A DNA stretch of 64,000 nucleotides from contig NZ_KB849780.1 in NCBI RefSeq assembly GCF_000368965.1, positions 868,145 to 932,144 on the forward strand, read 5' to 3'. Origin of the DNA: Acinetobacter calcoaceticus DSM 30006 = CIP 81.8 (GTDB taxonomy: Bacteria > Pseudomonadota > Gammaproteobacteria > Pseudomonadales > Moraxellaceae). Shown here one piece after another: positions 1 through 9,996 of the stretch. The stretch's first letter is position 1. Every line of letters starts with the position of its first letter. The position numbers and the translations under genes were made by a program. A model generated the notes under the pieces. It was not told where the DNA came from, did no database searches, and worked only from the letters and a program-made list of their open reading frames with translations.

Positions 1-235
1 CCTTACATACAAAATGCATATACAGACAAAGATAGTTAAAGAAGAGGGTTAGAATTTCTACATGATGGAAATATTATTTTCTTTTTATATGTAAAATTCC
101 ATTACTTATTAAGTATGTTTGGATACCTAATAGGTATTTAAACAGTCGGAATATTTAGAAATTATTATGATTTGTAGGAAGAAAATGATGTTTTATGATT
201 TTAAGTTTTTGATAAATATTAATAATTTTTAAAAA
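1..235. other. AT-rich non-coding stretch at the window edge
   Basis: No convincing reading frame on either strand and no recognisable RNA. The only structure I see is a short ATACC/GGTAT inverted repeat with a 5-nt spacer at 123-137. It is probably the intergenic space beyond the end of the iacR transcript. Confidence 0.5.
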
Positions 236-270
236 AGTAAGCAGAAGGTCATATCGGTTTTCTGCTTACT
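236..270 (-). terminator. Rho-independent terminator of iacR
   Basis: An 11-bp perfect stem pairs 236-246 with 260-270 (AGTAAGCAGAA / TTCTGCTTACT). Read on the minus strand it is followed by a T-tract (complement of the A-run at 231-236). It lies about 40 bp after the iacR stop codon, as expected for that gene. Confidence 0.8.
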
Positions 271-307
271 CTTGCATGTTTAAAACAAGATGAATAAGAG
301 ACCTAAG

Positions 308-832
308 TTAGCTTGAAGGCATAAGATCAAATAATTTCTTCAACTGCTTATTTAGATTGTGGAGCTCATCTTCTGAAAAAGCATTCAAAATACCAGCCAA
401 GGTCACAACACTAATCTGATTAATCTGTTCAACCAGCTCAACACCTTTGGCAGTTAATTTCACCATTGAGATCCGTTCATCCGAAGTAGAAGAGTAGACT
501 TCAACAATTTCATCTTCAACTAACCGATATACAGCCTTGGTTGCAGTGGTTAATTTTAACGTCGAAAGATTAGCAATATCGGTAATACTTGCTTCTCCAA
601 GGGCATTGGTACTTAAAATAATTTTACGGCGTGTATTATCGATACCTAGTTTTTTTATTGATTTTTCAATAAGTTGAGAATACTTTCCATTAACTTGGGA
701 AATCCAAAAAAAAGGGAAATTTTGAATACTCGACGGTTCTTTATTAGGAAGAAATTGTTCTAAATGATCAAGCATAGCTAAGCAATAACTTAGTGAAAAA
801 AGGGTAATCCTATTATAAACAAAATTTTGCAT
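308..832 (-). CDS. iacR: MarR-family regulator of the iac operon
   Basis: 174-residue winged-helix regulator. The MarR core lies around residues 65-130, with the recognition-helix stretch ITDIANLSTLKLTTATKAVY and a wing ending in the family-typical DER triplet. It is divergent from iacH, separated by a 92-bp region with a promoter, which is the position of iacR in known Acinetobacter iac loci. By family, it should repress the operon until indole-3-acetate or an intermediate binds; that is inferred from context. The start at 832 has AAGGA just upstream. A second Met at residue 20 (MLDHLEQF) is a possible alternative start, so the N-terminus is uncertain. Confidence 0.85.
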   Translation of the reverse strand: MQNFVYNRITLFSLSYCLAMLDHLEQFLPNKEPSSIQNFPFFWISQVNGKYSQLIEKSIKKLGIDNTRRKIILSTNALGEASITDIANLSTLKLTTATKAVYRLVEDEIVEVYSSTSDERISMVKLTAKGVELVEQINQISVVTLAGILNAFSEDELHNLNKQLKKLFDLMPSS

Positions 833-862
833 ATTTCCTTGAGTACAAATTATAAAAAATAC

Positions 863-891
863 TTGACAATTCCATTAAATTTTCCCATATT
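863..891 (+). promoter_or_regulatory. candidate sigma70 promoter of iacHABICDEFG
   Basis: A perfect -35 (TTGACA, 863-868) is followed after 17 bp by a weak -10 (CATATT, 886-891). It reads towards iacH, 34 bp before its ATG, in the only gap between the divergent regulator and the operon. IacR probably binds over it; I could not single out the operator. Confidence 0.5.
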
Positions 892-924
892 TTAATCAAT
901 AGATAAAAATACATGGAAAAGTGA

Positions 925-2034
925 ATGAATATTATTAGCGAAAGCGTGCATAAAGGAAATGGCAAGCTCAAGGTGATGGTCAAAGATACGATTGATATTC
1001 AGGGTCTAAAAACCATTGCTGGCAGTCGAGCTTTATTAGATGTTGAACCTGCTCAGGATGATGCTGAGGTCGTTAAAAACATCTTAAAAGCAGATTGTGA
1101 AATTATTGCAAAAACGAATTTGCACGAATTGGCTTTTGGCATTACTGGCATTAATCACGCTTTTGGTACACCCATTAATCCAAAATATCCTGAACTTATT
1201 CCTGGTGGCTCTTCAAGTGGTTCGGCTGCGGCTATTGCAGCAAAACAAGCTGACTTTACTTTAGGTACCGACACGGGTGGCTCTATTCGTATGCCCGCTG
1301 CATGCTGTGGAGTTTTTGGTTTAAAACCGACTTTTGGTCGTGTAAGTCGAAAAGGCGTATATCCGCCGTCAAGTTCTTTAGATTGCGTTGGCCCCTTTGC
1401 AAATTCAGTCGAAATGATTGAAAAAGCCATGCAAATTATTGACCCAAGTTTTAAGCCTGCAGAATGTACTAGCGCACCAAAACTTGCTGTTTTAGATGTA
1501 AAAGCAGATGACGTTATTTGGAACTGTATTCATCAAGCGCTTCAAAAAGCGAATTTACAGACCACTTCAGAAAAAGTTGAACATTTTGACGCGGCTTATG
1601 ATGCAGGCATGCAGATTATTAATTATGAAAATTGGCAAGCTTTTGGTGAGTTAACCAAAACGGGTTTAATTGGTCCGGATGTAAATAACCGCCTGTTAAA
1701 AGCTGCTGAAACTACCTTAGAGCAAGTAAAACAAGCCGAAGTTGTGAAGCAGCAGCTAACTCAGGAACTCGATGCTTTATTAGAAAAATATGATGCATTG
1801 ATTTTACCAACACTTCCGCAAATTCCACCCAAAGTTGCTGAAGCTGAAAATACAGTCGCTTTTCTGAATCTGACGGCTTTAGTTCGTCCATTTAATTTAT
1901 CAAGACATCCAGCCATTTCAGTGCCACTTGAAACCAGTGAAGGTTTACCTGTGGGCTTACAGATCGTATCGAAGCATCAAAACGATGAGAAATTATGCGC
2001 AATAGTTAAATTTTGTGTTGATGCAATGCAATAA
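925..2034 (+). CDS. iacH: amidase-signature hydrolase IacH
   Basis: 369-residue amidase-signature enzyme. The Ser-cisSer-Lys triad is visible: Lys20 in MVKDTIDI, Ser96 in GGSSSGSAAA and Ser120 in GTDTGGSIRMP, with the usual 24-residue distance between the two serines. It is shorter than most amidases (about 450-500 aa), mainly in the N-terminal and middle parts. It is the first gene of the iac operon. In this family IacH is thought to hydrolyse an amide or related intermediate (indole-3-acetamide has been suggested), but its exact substrate is not settled. The next gene starts 15 bp after the stop, so they are co-transcribed. Confidence 0.85.
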   Translation: MNIISESVHKGNGKLKVMVKDTIDIQGLKTIAGSRALLDVEPAQDDAEVVKNILKADCEIIAKTNLHELAFGITGINHAFGTPINPKYPELIPGGSSSGSAAAIAAKQADFTLGTDTGGSIRMPAACCGVFGLKPTFGRVSRKGVYPPSSSLDCVGPFANSVEMIEKAMQIIDPSFKPAECTSAPKLAVLDVKADDVIWNCIHQALQKANLQTTSEKVEHFDAAYDAGMQIINYENWQAFGELTKTGLIGPDVNNRLLKAAETTLEQVKQAEVVKQQLTQELDALLEKYDALILPTLPQIPPKVAEAENTVAFLNLTALVRPFNLSRHPAISVPLETSEGLPVGLQIVSKHQNDEKLCAIVKFCVDAMQ

Positions 2035-2049
2035 ATTACAAGGAGTTAG

Positions 2050-3219
2050 ATGATGAATAAGTTATCTAAAATGGAGTTTGCTTCTCAAGATAAAGCAATT
2101 GACTTAGATGCTTTGTGTCAAGAAATTCGTGAGCGTGCCTGTACAGGCGAATTCGATAATCAGGCGTATGTGAGCCAAGACATTATCGAAAAACTTAAAC
2201 AGATTGGTGTTTACCGTGCATTAGTTCCTAAACGTTTTGGCGGTGAAGAATGGTCACCACGGCAGTTTTGTGAATTGATTGAAACTTTATCTAAAGCTGA
2301 CGGTTCAGTGGGTTGGGTGGCAAGTTTCGGTATGAGCCCTGCATATTTGGGAAGTTTGCCAGAAGAAACGCTTAAAGAATTGTACCAAAACGGGCCAGAT
2401 GTGGTCTTTGCTGGAGGTATTTTTCCACCACAACCTGCTGAAATTACCGATGAAGGTGTAGTGGTTCGTGGACGCTGGAAATTCTCAAGTGGGTGTATGG
2501 GAGCTGACATTGTTGGCGTGGGAATTTCACCGCTTAAAAACAATGAAATGCAAGGTTTACCACGCATGGCAGTGATGCCTGCAAAAAAAGCCAAAATTGA
2601 AATGACATGGGACACCGTTGGCCTAAAAGGTACTGGAAGTCATGATTTGGTGGTCGAAGATGTATTGGTCGAAAAGAAATGGACCTTTGTACGTGGCGAA
2701 CCTTCAAAACTGAGTGAGCCATTTTTTAAATATCCGTCACTCTCTTTAGCTACTCAAGTGTTAACGGTGGTGGGTATTGGCGTTGCAGCTGCTGCATTAG
2801 AAGAATTTGAAAAATTGGCACCCGGTAAAGCATCTATTACAGGTGGATCAGAAATTGCCAACCGCCCAGTGACTCAATATGAGTTTGCTCAGGCAGATGC
2901 AGAGTTTCAGGCTGCAAAGTCTTGGTTTTATCAAACCATGGATATTGTTTGGAATGAAATTATTGCTGGGCGCGAAGCAACTGCTGAACAAATTAGCGAT
3001 ATGCGTCTGGCATGTACCCATGCAGCTCGAGTTTGCGCCAAAGTGACTCGAAAAATGCAAATGCTCGCGGGTATGACAGCGATCTATACCAACAATCCAT
3101 TTAGCCGTTTTGTAAACGACACCAACGTGGTGACTCAGCATGCCTTTATGGGCGATGCAACATTACAAAATGCAGGCTCAATCAGTTTCGGGTTAAAGCC
3201 AACCCCAGGTTATTTATAA
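2050..3219 (+). CDS. iacA: flavin-dependent monooxygenase IacA (acyl-CoA dehydrogenase fold)
   Basis: 389 residues with the fold of group D flavoprotein monooxygenases: N-terminal helical domain, central beta domain (RGRWKFSSGCMGADIVGVGI) and C-terminal helical bundle. In the iac pathway IacA makes the first attack on the indole ring of indole-3-acetate using reduced flavin, which IacG should supply. AAGGAG lies a few bases upstream. Two adjacent Met codons (2050 and 2053) are both possible starts; the second has better spacing. It belongs to one tight operon with iacH and iacB. Confidence 0.9.
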   Translation: MMNKLSKMEFASQDKAIDLDALCQEIRERACTGEFDNQAYVSQDIIEKLKQIGVYRALVPKRFGGEEWSPRQFCELIETLSKADGSVGWVASFGMSPAYLGSLPEETLKELYQNGPDVVFAGGIFPPQPAEITDEGVVVRGRWKFSSGCMGADIVGVGISPLKNNEMQGLPRMAVMPAKKAKIEMTWDTVGLKGTGSHDLVVEDVLVEKKWTFVRGEPSKLSEPFFKYPSLSLATQVLTVVGIGVAAAALEEFEKLAPGKASITGGSEIANRPVTQYEFAQADAEFQAAKSWFYQTMDIVWNEIIAGREATAEQISDMRLACTHAARVCAKVTRKMQMLAGMTAIYTNNPFSRFVNDTNVVTQHAFMGDATLQNAGSISFGLKPTPGYL

Positions 3220-3244
3220 GTTTAATTTTTAAAAGGATATTGAG

Positions 3245-3604
3245 ATGGAAGCTAAAAAATCATTACGCGTGTTGTTCTGTATGGGTATTAACCAAAACTT
3301 TTTTGATGCAGAACCTGCTGAAGCAAAAGCGGTTTGGGCAGCCTTTGGTGAAATGTGGAATGGCATTCATGACTTACCGGGAGTTCATGTTTTTGGAAAT
3401 CTCGATGATGACCAAAGTATGGTTGGTCCAAGTGCTGGCTGGCCTTGGACAACATATTTGCTTGCAGATGTTCCGGATATTGAAACCGTACATGCGGCTT
3501 GTAACTTGTTTAGAACTACGGTGGTTGGCGAAGGTCCATACAAACTTTGGAAATATTGCAAAGTTGAAGCTCGTGTTGGGCGTGAATTGATTATCCAACG
3601 TTAA
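3245..3604 (+). CDS. iacB: small iac pathway protein IacB
   Basis: 119 residues, cytoplasmic, no signal peptide or membrane segment. It matches the small protein found between iacA and iacI in iac operons. The core GINQNFF...EMWNGIHDLPGVHVFGNLDDD and a Trp/Pro-rich stretch (PSAGWPWTTYLL) are distinctive, but I recognise no catalytic motif. Genetic work on other iac clusters places it in the steps after IacA; the reaction is not certain to me. AAAAGGATATTGAG precedes the ATG. A frame-shifted open frame over the same bases (3240-3590) is a shadow. Confidence 0.8.
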   Translation: MEAKKSLRVLFCMGINQNFFDAEPAEAKAVWAAFGEMWNGIHDLPGVHVFGNLDDDQSMVGPSAGWPWTTYLLADVPDIETVHAACNLFRTTVVGEGPYKLWKYCKVEARVGRELIIQR

Positions 3605-3614
3605 GGCGACGGCA

Positions 3615-4142
3615 ATGACTGACAAAGTGAATATTGCAGAAATCATAGAGCGGCTAGAACAGTTAGAAGCGCACAACGCTATTCGTAACTGCCTGAACTG
3701 TTATATGGAAATCTGTGACGAGCTCAATGCAAATACAGATCTTGATGAACTCATGAATCTTTTTGATCAGGACTGCATTTGGGAAGGTATTGGCGAGAAA
3801 TATGCCAAATCCTTTGGCCGTTATGATTCTTGGCAGTCGATTTACGACATGTTTAAAAGCTATACCCAAAAAGAATCTCACTTTGTTATAAATGCACACT
3901 TTTTAAATTCAGAACAAATTTATGTAAATCAAAACCATGCAAATGCTTCATGGCTGATGTTGCAGACTTCAACGTTTAAAGATGGCCGTAGTCATCTGAA
4001 CGCTGCAAAGCTCAACGTGAAGTTTCAAAAGCAAGCAGATGGAACATGGAAAATTAAACATTTCCAAACACAGAATATTTTCAGTCGTCCCGTATCGCAT
4101 TGGCACAGTGAAGCTGAATTGCCGGTACCTTCCCAGGAATGA
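3615..4142 (+). CDS. iacI: SnoaL/NTF2-like protein IacI
   Basis: 175 residues with the NTF2-like cone fold seen in SnoaL enzymes and ring-hydroxylase small subunits (start MTDKVNIAEIIERLEQLEAH, core FDQDCIWEGIGEKYAKSFGR). It sits between iacB and the Rieske oxygenase genes. Proteins of this fold can be lyases, isomerases or hydratases, and IacI has been linked to processing the hydroxylated indoleacetate intermediate. The start is 10 bp after the iacB stop. Confidence 0.8.
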   Translation: MTDKVNIAEIIERLEQLEAHNAIRNCLNCYMEICDELNANTDLDELMNLFDQDCIWEGIGEKYAKSFGRYDSWQSIYDMFKSYTQKESHFVINAHFLNSEQIYVNQNHANASWLMLQTSTFKDGRSHLNAAKLNVKFQKQADGTWKIKHFQTQNIFSRPVSHWHSEAELPVPSQE

Positions 4143-4171
4143 CCCAGGACATATTTAAAAGGACTATTGAT

Positions 4172-5449
4172 ATGAACAGTATTATCCCAACGCATAACAT
4201 TGGCACTGATTACGATGCTTTGGTTCAAAGTGACCGTGCCCATACTTCTCTTTATAAAGATGAACGCATTTTTGATGAAGAAATGGAAAAAATCTTTTAT
4301 AGCACTTGGGTGTGGGTTGCACATGCTAGCGAAATTCCGGAAGGTGGAAGCTATAAAACCATTAACATTGGTAAACAGCCTGTTGTTGCGGTGCGTGACC
4401 GTAAAAAGAAAGTCCATGTACTTTTAAACCGTTGCCGTCACCGTGCAGCAACCGTATGCGAACATAAAAAAGGAAAAACCAATAGCTTTGTATGTCCGTA
4501 CCACGGTTGGAGTTATGCGCTTGATGGTAGCTTACGTGGTGTGCCATCTCCGGAAAGCTACGGTGATTGTTTAGATAAATCTGAATTACCGTTGGTTAGT
4601 CTGCGTGTAGAAGAATATAACGGTATGATCTTCGCTTCATTTAAGGAAGACATTCAACCGCTTGAAGAGTTCCTTGGACCTGCAAAAAAGTGGATTGACC
4701 TGTTTATGAAACAAGGTGCGGGTTATCCAATTAAAGTGTTGGGTGAGCATCGTTTCCGTTTCCCGGGCAACTGGAAAATTCAGCTTGAAAATACGACCGA
4801 TGCATATCACTTTCCGTTGGTACATAAGTCATTCTTAAGTTCTGTCGATGAAAAAACTGAAGAACTCTTTAACTTCGAAAACCAGCCGGGTTTTGTTGAA
4901 GATTTAGGAAATGGTCACAGTGTAATGGTGATGATTCCTGAACTGGTCGATCTAGATGAAGAATTAATGGAGCGTCCAATTCAAGAACGTTTTGAAGACT
5001 TAGCTCAAGCTTTGCGCGACGAAGGCCATGAAGAATTAGAAGTTCGCCGTATTGTGCGTGCAGTCGGTGGTTCTGGCTTTAACTTAAATTTATTCCCGAA
5101 TATTGCATGCTCAATGGCTTTCTTCCGTGTTTTGCAGCCAATTTCGGTTGCTGAAACAGAAATTCATCACTCGGTGATTACGATGGACGGCGGTCCGCAA
5201 ATTGCCAACCAATATCGCTTACGTTTGCATGAGCATTTCCAAGGCCCATTTGGTTTTGGTACGCCAGATGACTCTGAAGCTTGGGAACGCGTACAACACG
5301 GCGCCAATGCTGGTAATGATTTATGGATCATGTTGAACCGTGGCTTACCGGGTGAAGTCAAAACTGAAGATGGCTTAAAAAGTGATGTCAGTGCTGAAAC
5401 AGGTATGCGTGCAGCCTATCAGCAGTGGAAAAAGATGATGACGGCTTAA
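4172..5449 (+). CDS. iacC: Rieske ring-hydroxylating oxygenase, large subunit IacC
   Basis: 425 residues. Rieske [2Fe-2S] ligands: Cys88 and His90 (CRH), Cys108 and His111 (CPYH). The catalytic domain has the mononuclear iron motif D-x2-H-x4-H (TDAYHFPLVHKSF). With IacD it forms the oxygenase thought to turn the dioxindole-3-acetate intermediate into catechol. I chose the ATG at 4172 because AAAAGGA lies 9 bases upstream; the in-frame ATG at 4139, overlapping the iacI stop, has its AGGA directly against the start codon. Electrons should come from IacF. Confidence 0.9.
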   Translation: MNSIIPTHNIGTDYDALVQSDRAHTSLYKDERIFDEEMEKIFYSTWVWVAHASEIPEGGSYKTINIGKQPVVAVRDRKKKVHVLLNRCRHRAATVCEHKKGKTNSFVCPYHGWSYALDGSLRGVPSPESYGDCLDKSELPLVSLRVEEYNGMIFASFKEDIQPLEEFLGPAKKWIDLFMKQGAGYPIKVLGEHRFRFPGNWKIQLENTTDAYHFPLVHKSFLSSVDEKTEELFNFENQPGFVEDLGNGHSVMVMIPELVDLDEELMERPIQERFEDLAQALRDEGHEELEVRRIVRAVGGSGFNLNLFPNIACSMAFFRVLQPISVAETEIHHSVITMDGGPQIANQYRLRLHEHFQGPFGFGTPDDSEAWERVQHGANAGNDLWIMLNRGLPGEVKTEDGLKSDVSAETGMRAAYQQWKKMMTA

Positions 5450-5459
5450 GGAGAGAGCA

Positions 5460-5945
5460 ATGAATATGAATCTGCAATTATTAAATGAAGTCACTGCTTT
5501 CATCTGGGCTGAAGCAGACATGTTAGACCACAGTGAATATCGTGAATGGCTCAATTTATGGAATGAAAAAGGCGTTTATATCATTCCGATTGACCCAAAC
5601 CTCACTGACTACGAAAACAATCTAAATTATGCCTATGACGATAACCATATGCGTACTTTACGTGTAGAACGTCTTGAAAATGGCGAAGCGATTTCTACAG
5701 CACCTAAAGCAAATACGGTACGCAGTGTTTCTCGTGTACGAGTTATTCAAGACCAAGATAATGAAATCGTTTTACGCTGTGCTCAAAACTTACGTGAGTT
5801 CCGTAAAGAAAATTTAAAGCATTACACTGCAGATATTACTTACCATTTGGTTCGCGATTCTAATACGGGTTTTAAAATTAATCGTAAAATCATTAATTTG
5901 GTTAACTCAACAGATACCTTGGCTGGTATTAGCTACATTCTTTAG
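5460..5945 (+). CDS. iacD: ring-hydroxylating oxygenase small subunit IacD
   Basis: 161 residues, NTF2-like fold of the beta subunit (FIWAEADMLDHSEYREWLNLW, then YDDNHMRTLRVERLE). It carries no cofactor; by family it packs against IacC to form the alpha-beta oxygenase. GGAGAG precedes the ATG and the gene begins 10 bp after iacC, so the two are co-translated. Its length is normal for the family. Confidence 0.88.
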   Translation: MNMNLQLLNEVTAFIWAEADMLDHSEYREWLNLWNEKGVYIIPIDPNLTDYENNLNYAYDDNHMRTLRVERLENGEAISTAPKANTVRSVSRVRVIQDQDNEIVLRCAQNLREFRKENLKHYTADITYHLVRDSNTGFKINRKIINLVNSTDTLAGISYIL

Positions 5946-5954
5946 GAGCAGCAA

Positions 5955-6692
5955 ATGAAACAAGTTGTTTTAGTGACAGGGGCTGCTTCTGGACTCGGTA
6001 ATGTTATTGCTGAATATTTTGCGAGCCAAGGCCATCAAGTGATTTTGTCAGCCAGTACGCTTGAAAAGGCGGAAAAAGCCAAGGCGCAAAGCCAGCATGC
6101 ACAAAATATGTTTCCTGTGAAATTAGATATTTCAGTCGAAGCAGATTTTCATGCCGTGGTGCAATTGATTGAAGAGAAATTTTCTAAACTTGATGTGTTG
6201 ATTAACAATGCAACTGTCACCAAGGCAACTCCGGTATTAGAAATTACCGCAGCCGATTTTGATTGGGTGACCCAAGTTAACCAACGCGGCACCTTTCAAG
6301 CTTGTCAAATTATTGGCCAATATATGGCTAAAAAAGGCTATGGACGCATCATTAATATGGCGTCTTTAGCGGGGCAAAACGGTGGTACTGCAACGGGTGC
6401 CCACTATGCGGCAACCAAAGGTGCGATTGTGACTTTAACCAAAATTTTTGCCAAAGAGTTTGCTGCAAAAGGTGTAACAGTCAATGCGATTGCACCGGGA
6501 CCGATGGAATCACCGATTGTTCATAGTGTGGTGTCAGACGAAAAAATGGAACAGTTCATCCAGAATATTCCTGTTAAAGCCTTAGGTAGCATGCAATTTA
6601 TTGCTGAAACTTGTGGGCTGCTTGCGAGTCCAAATGCGGGGTTTGTGACTGGTGCAACATGGGATATTAACGGTGGTTTATTCATGCGTTAA
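5955..6692 (+). CDS. iacE: short-chain dehydrogenase/reductase IacE
   Basis: 245-residue classical SDR: nucleotide-binding TGAASGLG at residues 8-15, NNA at about 84, and the catalytic Tyr151-x3-Lys155 (HYAATK). In the iac pathway IacE works with IacA to convert the first oxidation product towards the dioxindole-type intermediate, probably using NAD(P)H. AGGAG lies 7 bases before the ATG; the gene starts 9 bp after iacD. Confidence 0.87.
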   Translation: MKQVVLVTGAASGLGNVIAEYFASQGHQVILSASTLEKAEKAKAQSQHAQNMFPVKLDISVEADFHAVVQLIEEKFSKLDVLINNATVTKATPVLEITAADFDWVTQVNQRGTFQACQIIGQYMAKKGYGRIINMASLAGQNGGTATGAHYAATKGAIVTLTKIFAKEFAAKGVTVNAIAPGPMESPIVHSVVSDEKMEQFIQNIPVKALGSMQFIAETCGLLASPNAGFVTGATWDINGGLFMR

Positions 6693-6726
6693 GCACTTAG
6701 CTTACACATGAAAAGGGAGTTAAATC

Positions 6727-7680
6727 ATGACTACACTTTATGATGTTGTCGTTAAAAATCGCCATGTTGAAGGTGGAAATATTGCAGTCATGGAATTTGA
6801 ATCTGCAACTTCTGCAATATTGCCAAAAGTTGAAGCTGGTGCACATATTGACGTGCATTTACCAAATGGCATGGTGCGCCAATATTCACTTTGCCAAAAT
6901 CCGAATGACGAAGGTAAGTTCCGCCTTGGAATTTTACGTGACCCTGAATCACGTGGCGGCTCAGTATCTGCTTTTGATGAAATTAAAGATGGCATGCAAA
7001 TTCAGGTCAGTGAGCCAAAAAATTTATTTCCACTTTTAAAAGCCAAACACAGCGTATTGATTGGCGGTGGAATTGGGATTACGCCGTTAATCACAATGGC
7101 ATATCAACTTGCCTCTGAAGGCACATCTTTTGAGCTTCACTACTGTGGTGCTAGCCCTGAAAACTGTGCTTTTGTTGATGAAATTAAAAATGGTGAGTTA
7201 GCAAAATACACAACCTTCCATTTTAAATCCGAAGGTGCAAGCCACAGAGCGTTTTTTGAATCTGCCATTAAAGGTATTGACCTTGAGAGCCATATTTACA
7301 CCTGTGGTCCAGTCGGTTTCATGGACTGGGTGATTAACCTTGCCACGACTCACGACTTTCCTGAGCAGCAAATCCATAAAGAATATTTCCAAGTCGAAAC
7401 CGACACCTCGGGAGATTCATTTGAGGTGGTGGCTGAGCGTAGCGGAAAAATCATTATGGTCGAAGCTGGCGAAACCATTTTGCAAGCTTTGGCTAAAGAA
7501 GGCATCGAGATTGAAATGTCTTGCGAGCAAGGCGTATGCGGAACCTGCATGTGTGATGTGATTGAGGGCGAACCTGATCATCGAGATGTTTATTTTACTG
7601 ATGAAGAAAAAGCCAGCAATGAGCAAATATTGGTGTGCTGTTCGCGCTCTAAAACACCGAGGTTAGTTTTAGATATCTAA
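6727..7680 (+). CDS. iacF: flavin/[2Fe-2S] oxygenase reductase IacF
   Basis: 317 residues in phthalate-dioxygenase-reductase order: FMN domain (RQYSLCQNP), NAD domain (LIGGGIGITPL, later TCGPVGFMDWV) and C-terminal plant-type ferredoxin with Cys266, Cys271 and Cys274 (CEQGVCGTC) plus a fourth Cys near residue 304 (LVCC). It should pass electrons from NADH to the IacCD oxygenase. A 34-bp gap with AAAAGGGAG separates it from iacE. Confidence 0.88.
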   Translation: MTTLYDVVVKNRHVEGGNIAVMEFESATSAILPKVEAGAHIDVHLPNGMVRQYSLCQNPNDEGKFRLGILRDPESRGGSVSAFDEIKDGMQIQVSEPKNLFPLLKAKHSVLIGGGIGITPLITMAYQLASEGTSFELHYCGASPENCAFVDEIKNGELAKYTTFHFKSEGASHRAFFESAIKGIDLESHIYTCGPVGFMDWVINLATTHDFPEQQIHKEYFQVETDTSGDSFEVVAERSGKIIMVEAGETILQALAKEGIEIEMSCEQGVCGTCMCDVIEGEPDHRDVYFTDEEKASNEQILVCCSRSKTPRLVLDI

Positions 7681-8682
<1,002 letters not shown>

Positions 8683-8690
8683 GCCTCATT

Positions 8691-8721
8691 AAGCTGATAA
8701 ATTGAATTGATTTATCAGCTT
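8691..8721 (+). terminator. terminator-like hairpin after iacG
   Basis: A 12-bp perfect stem (8691-8702 with 8710-8721) and 7-nt loop lie 9 bp after the iacG stop. The T-tract is weak (TCTTTACAT), so termination may be partial, but no other candidate lies before the next gene. Confidence 0.6.
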
Positions 8722-8880
8722 CTTTACATCTAGCTGACTATAATCAAAAGAATTCCAAGGATAAGGAATTTTTTGGCACACAATTTGTTTATCAATAAAA
8801 CATGATTGCAAATAAGCCAAGACAGTGAACTACAGCGAAAGAAAATGTTTCGCGGTAGCACGTGTATAGAGAGGTAAGGG

Positions 8881-9795
8881 ATGAACCAATATGTAAGTGA
8901 TGCATTGTTGAATTGGACACACCATATCAAGAATGTTTGCGGAAATTTTGAAACAGATTTTGACGGCACCCGTAATTTATTCATTGGAGAAGTTCAATGT
9001 TTCTTATTGGGTGATACCGAAATTGCTTTTATCAGAAATAATGCAAATAAGATTGTCCGAAAAGCCGATGAAATTGATCGAGTCAATAATCGTTTTTGCT
9101 TTTTGATTTTGCAGTATTCGGGAAAAATGCTGCTCGAGTATAAAAATGAAACGCTAAGCCTGAATGAAGGCGATATTGTATTGGTAGATCCGGTTGAAAC
9201 CATTTCGATGTATCCGCAAGGGTTAGTAAGCCAGATTTCAGTACACTTGTCGCGTGAAAAATTACTTAAAGAAAATATTAGTACCGAATATTTTGGAAAG
9301 CTCATTACTCAAAATATGAGTGGTTTTTTACTCAAAAATATTTTGAAAAACATGTCTGCTGAAAATATTAAACTCTGGTATGCAACCGAAGATGGTAATG
9401 CTTTTGAAGATGCTCTAATAGCTTTAATCAAACCTACAATTAATTATAAAAATATTAATAGCTCTAATAATCTGATGGAAAAAGCCGAGCGTTATATTAT
9501 AGAAAACTTAGCAAAACCCGATTTGACACCTAAATTAATTGCAGAACATATTGGGGTGTCGTTACGTCATCTCTATCGTCTGTTTCTTCAAGAAAATTTA
9601 TCTATTAACAAATATATACAGCTCAAGCGCTTAGAAAAAGTCAAAGCAGATTTACTCGATAAAAGAAATAAACAAAGCTCGATTACCCAAATTGCTTTGA
9701 AATGGGGCTTTTGGGATGGCGCGCATTTTTCAAAAATCTTTAAGAAGACTTATGGTATTTCTCCTAAAGAATTTAGAGAGGGTGTGTCGGCTTAA
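8881..9795 (+). CDS. feaR: AraC-family activator FeaR
   Basis: 304 residues: an N-terminal AraC-binding-like cupin domain (FCFLILQYSGKMLLEYKNETLSLNEGDIVLVDP) and a C-terminal double helix-turn-helix (residues about 195-300, LIAEHIGVSLRHLYRLF and ITQIALKWGFWDGAHFSKIFKK). It lies directly upstream of an amine oxidase and an aldehyde dehydrogenase. In E. coli FeaR activates exactly these two genes, tynA and feaB, in response to aromatic amines. AGAGGTAAGGG precedes the ATG. Confidence 0.82.
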   Translation: MNQYVSDALLNWTHHIKNVCGNFETDFDGTRNLFIGEVQCFLLGDTEIAFIRNNANKIVRKADEIDRVNNRFCFLILQYSGKMLLEYKNETLSLNEGDIVLVDPVETISMYPQGLVSQISVHLSREKLLKENISTEYFGKLITQNMSGFLLKNILKNMSAENIKLWYATEDGNAFEDALIALIKPTINYKNINSSNNLMEKAERYIIENLAKPDLTPKLIAEHIGVSLRHLYRLFLQENLSINKYIQLKRLEKVKADLLDKRNKQSSITQIALKWGFWDGAHFSKIFKKTYGISPKEFREGVSA

Positions 9796-9996
9796 ACCTT
9801 TCATCTTTTAATGTCATTTTTAGACAAGTTCTAGGTCATTCTTAAACAAGCTAGCCCTATGTAACTGTGTTGAAATTAAATTCATTAGAGCAGGTTAGAT
9901 AAGCTTAATAACTATAGAACTATTAAGTTGATCTAATTAATTTCACTCACAGGGAAGTGCAATTTTAACTGTCTGATTCAGATAGTTCAGGGATAG

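Noticed and set aside
1155..2722. Several 60-130 codon minus-strand frames over iacH and iacA
   Set aside because: Mirror-image frames of strongly supported genes, without motifs or ribosome sites.
3240..3590. Plus-strand frame overlapping iacB
   Set aside because: Different reading frame over the same bases; iacB has the matching family sequence and ribosome site.
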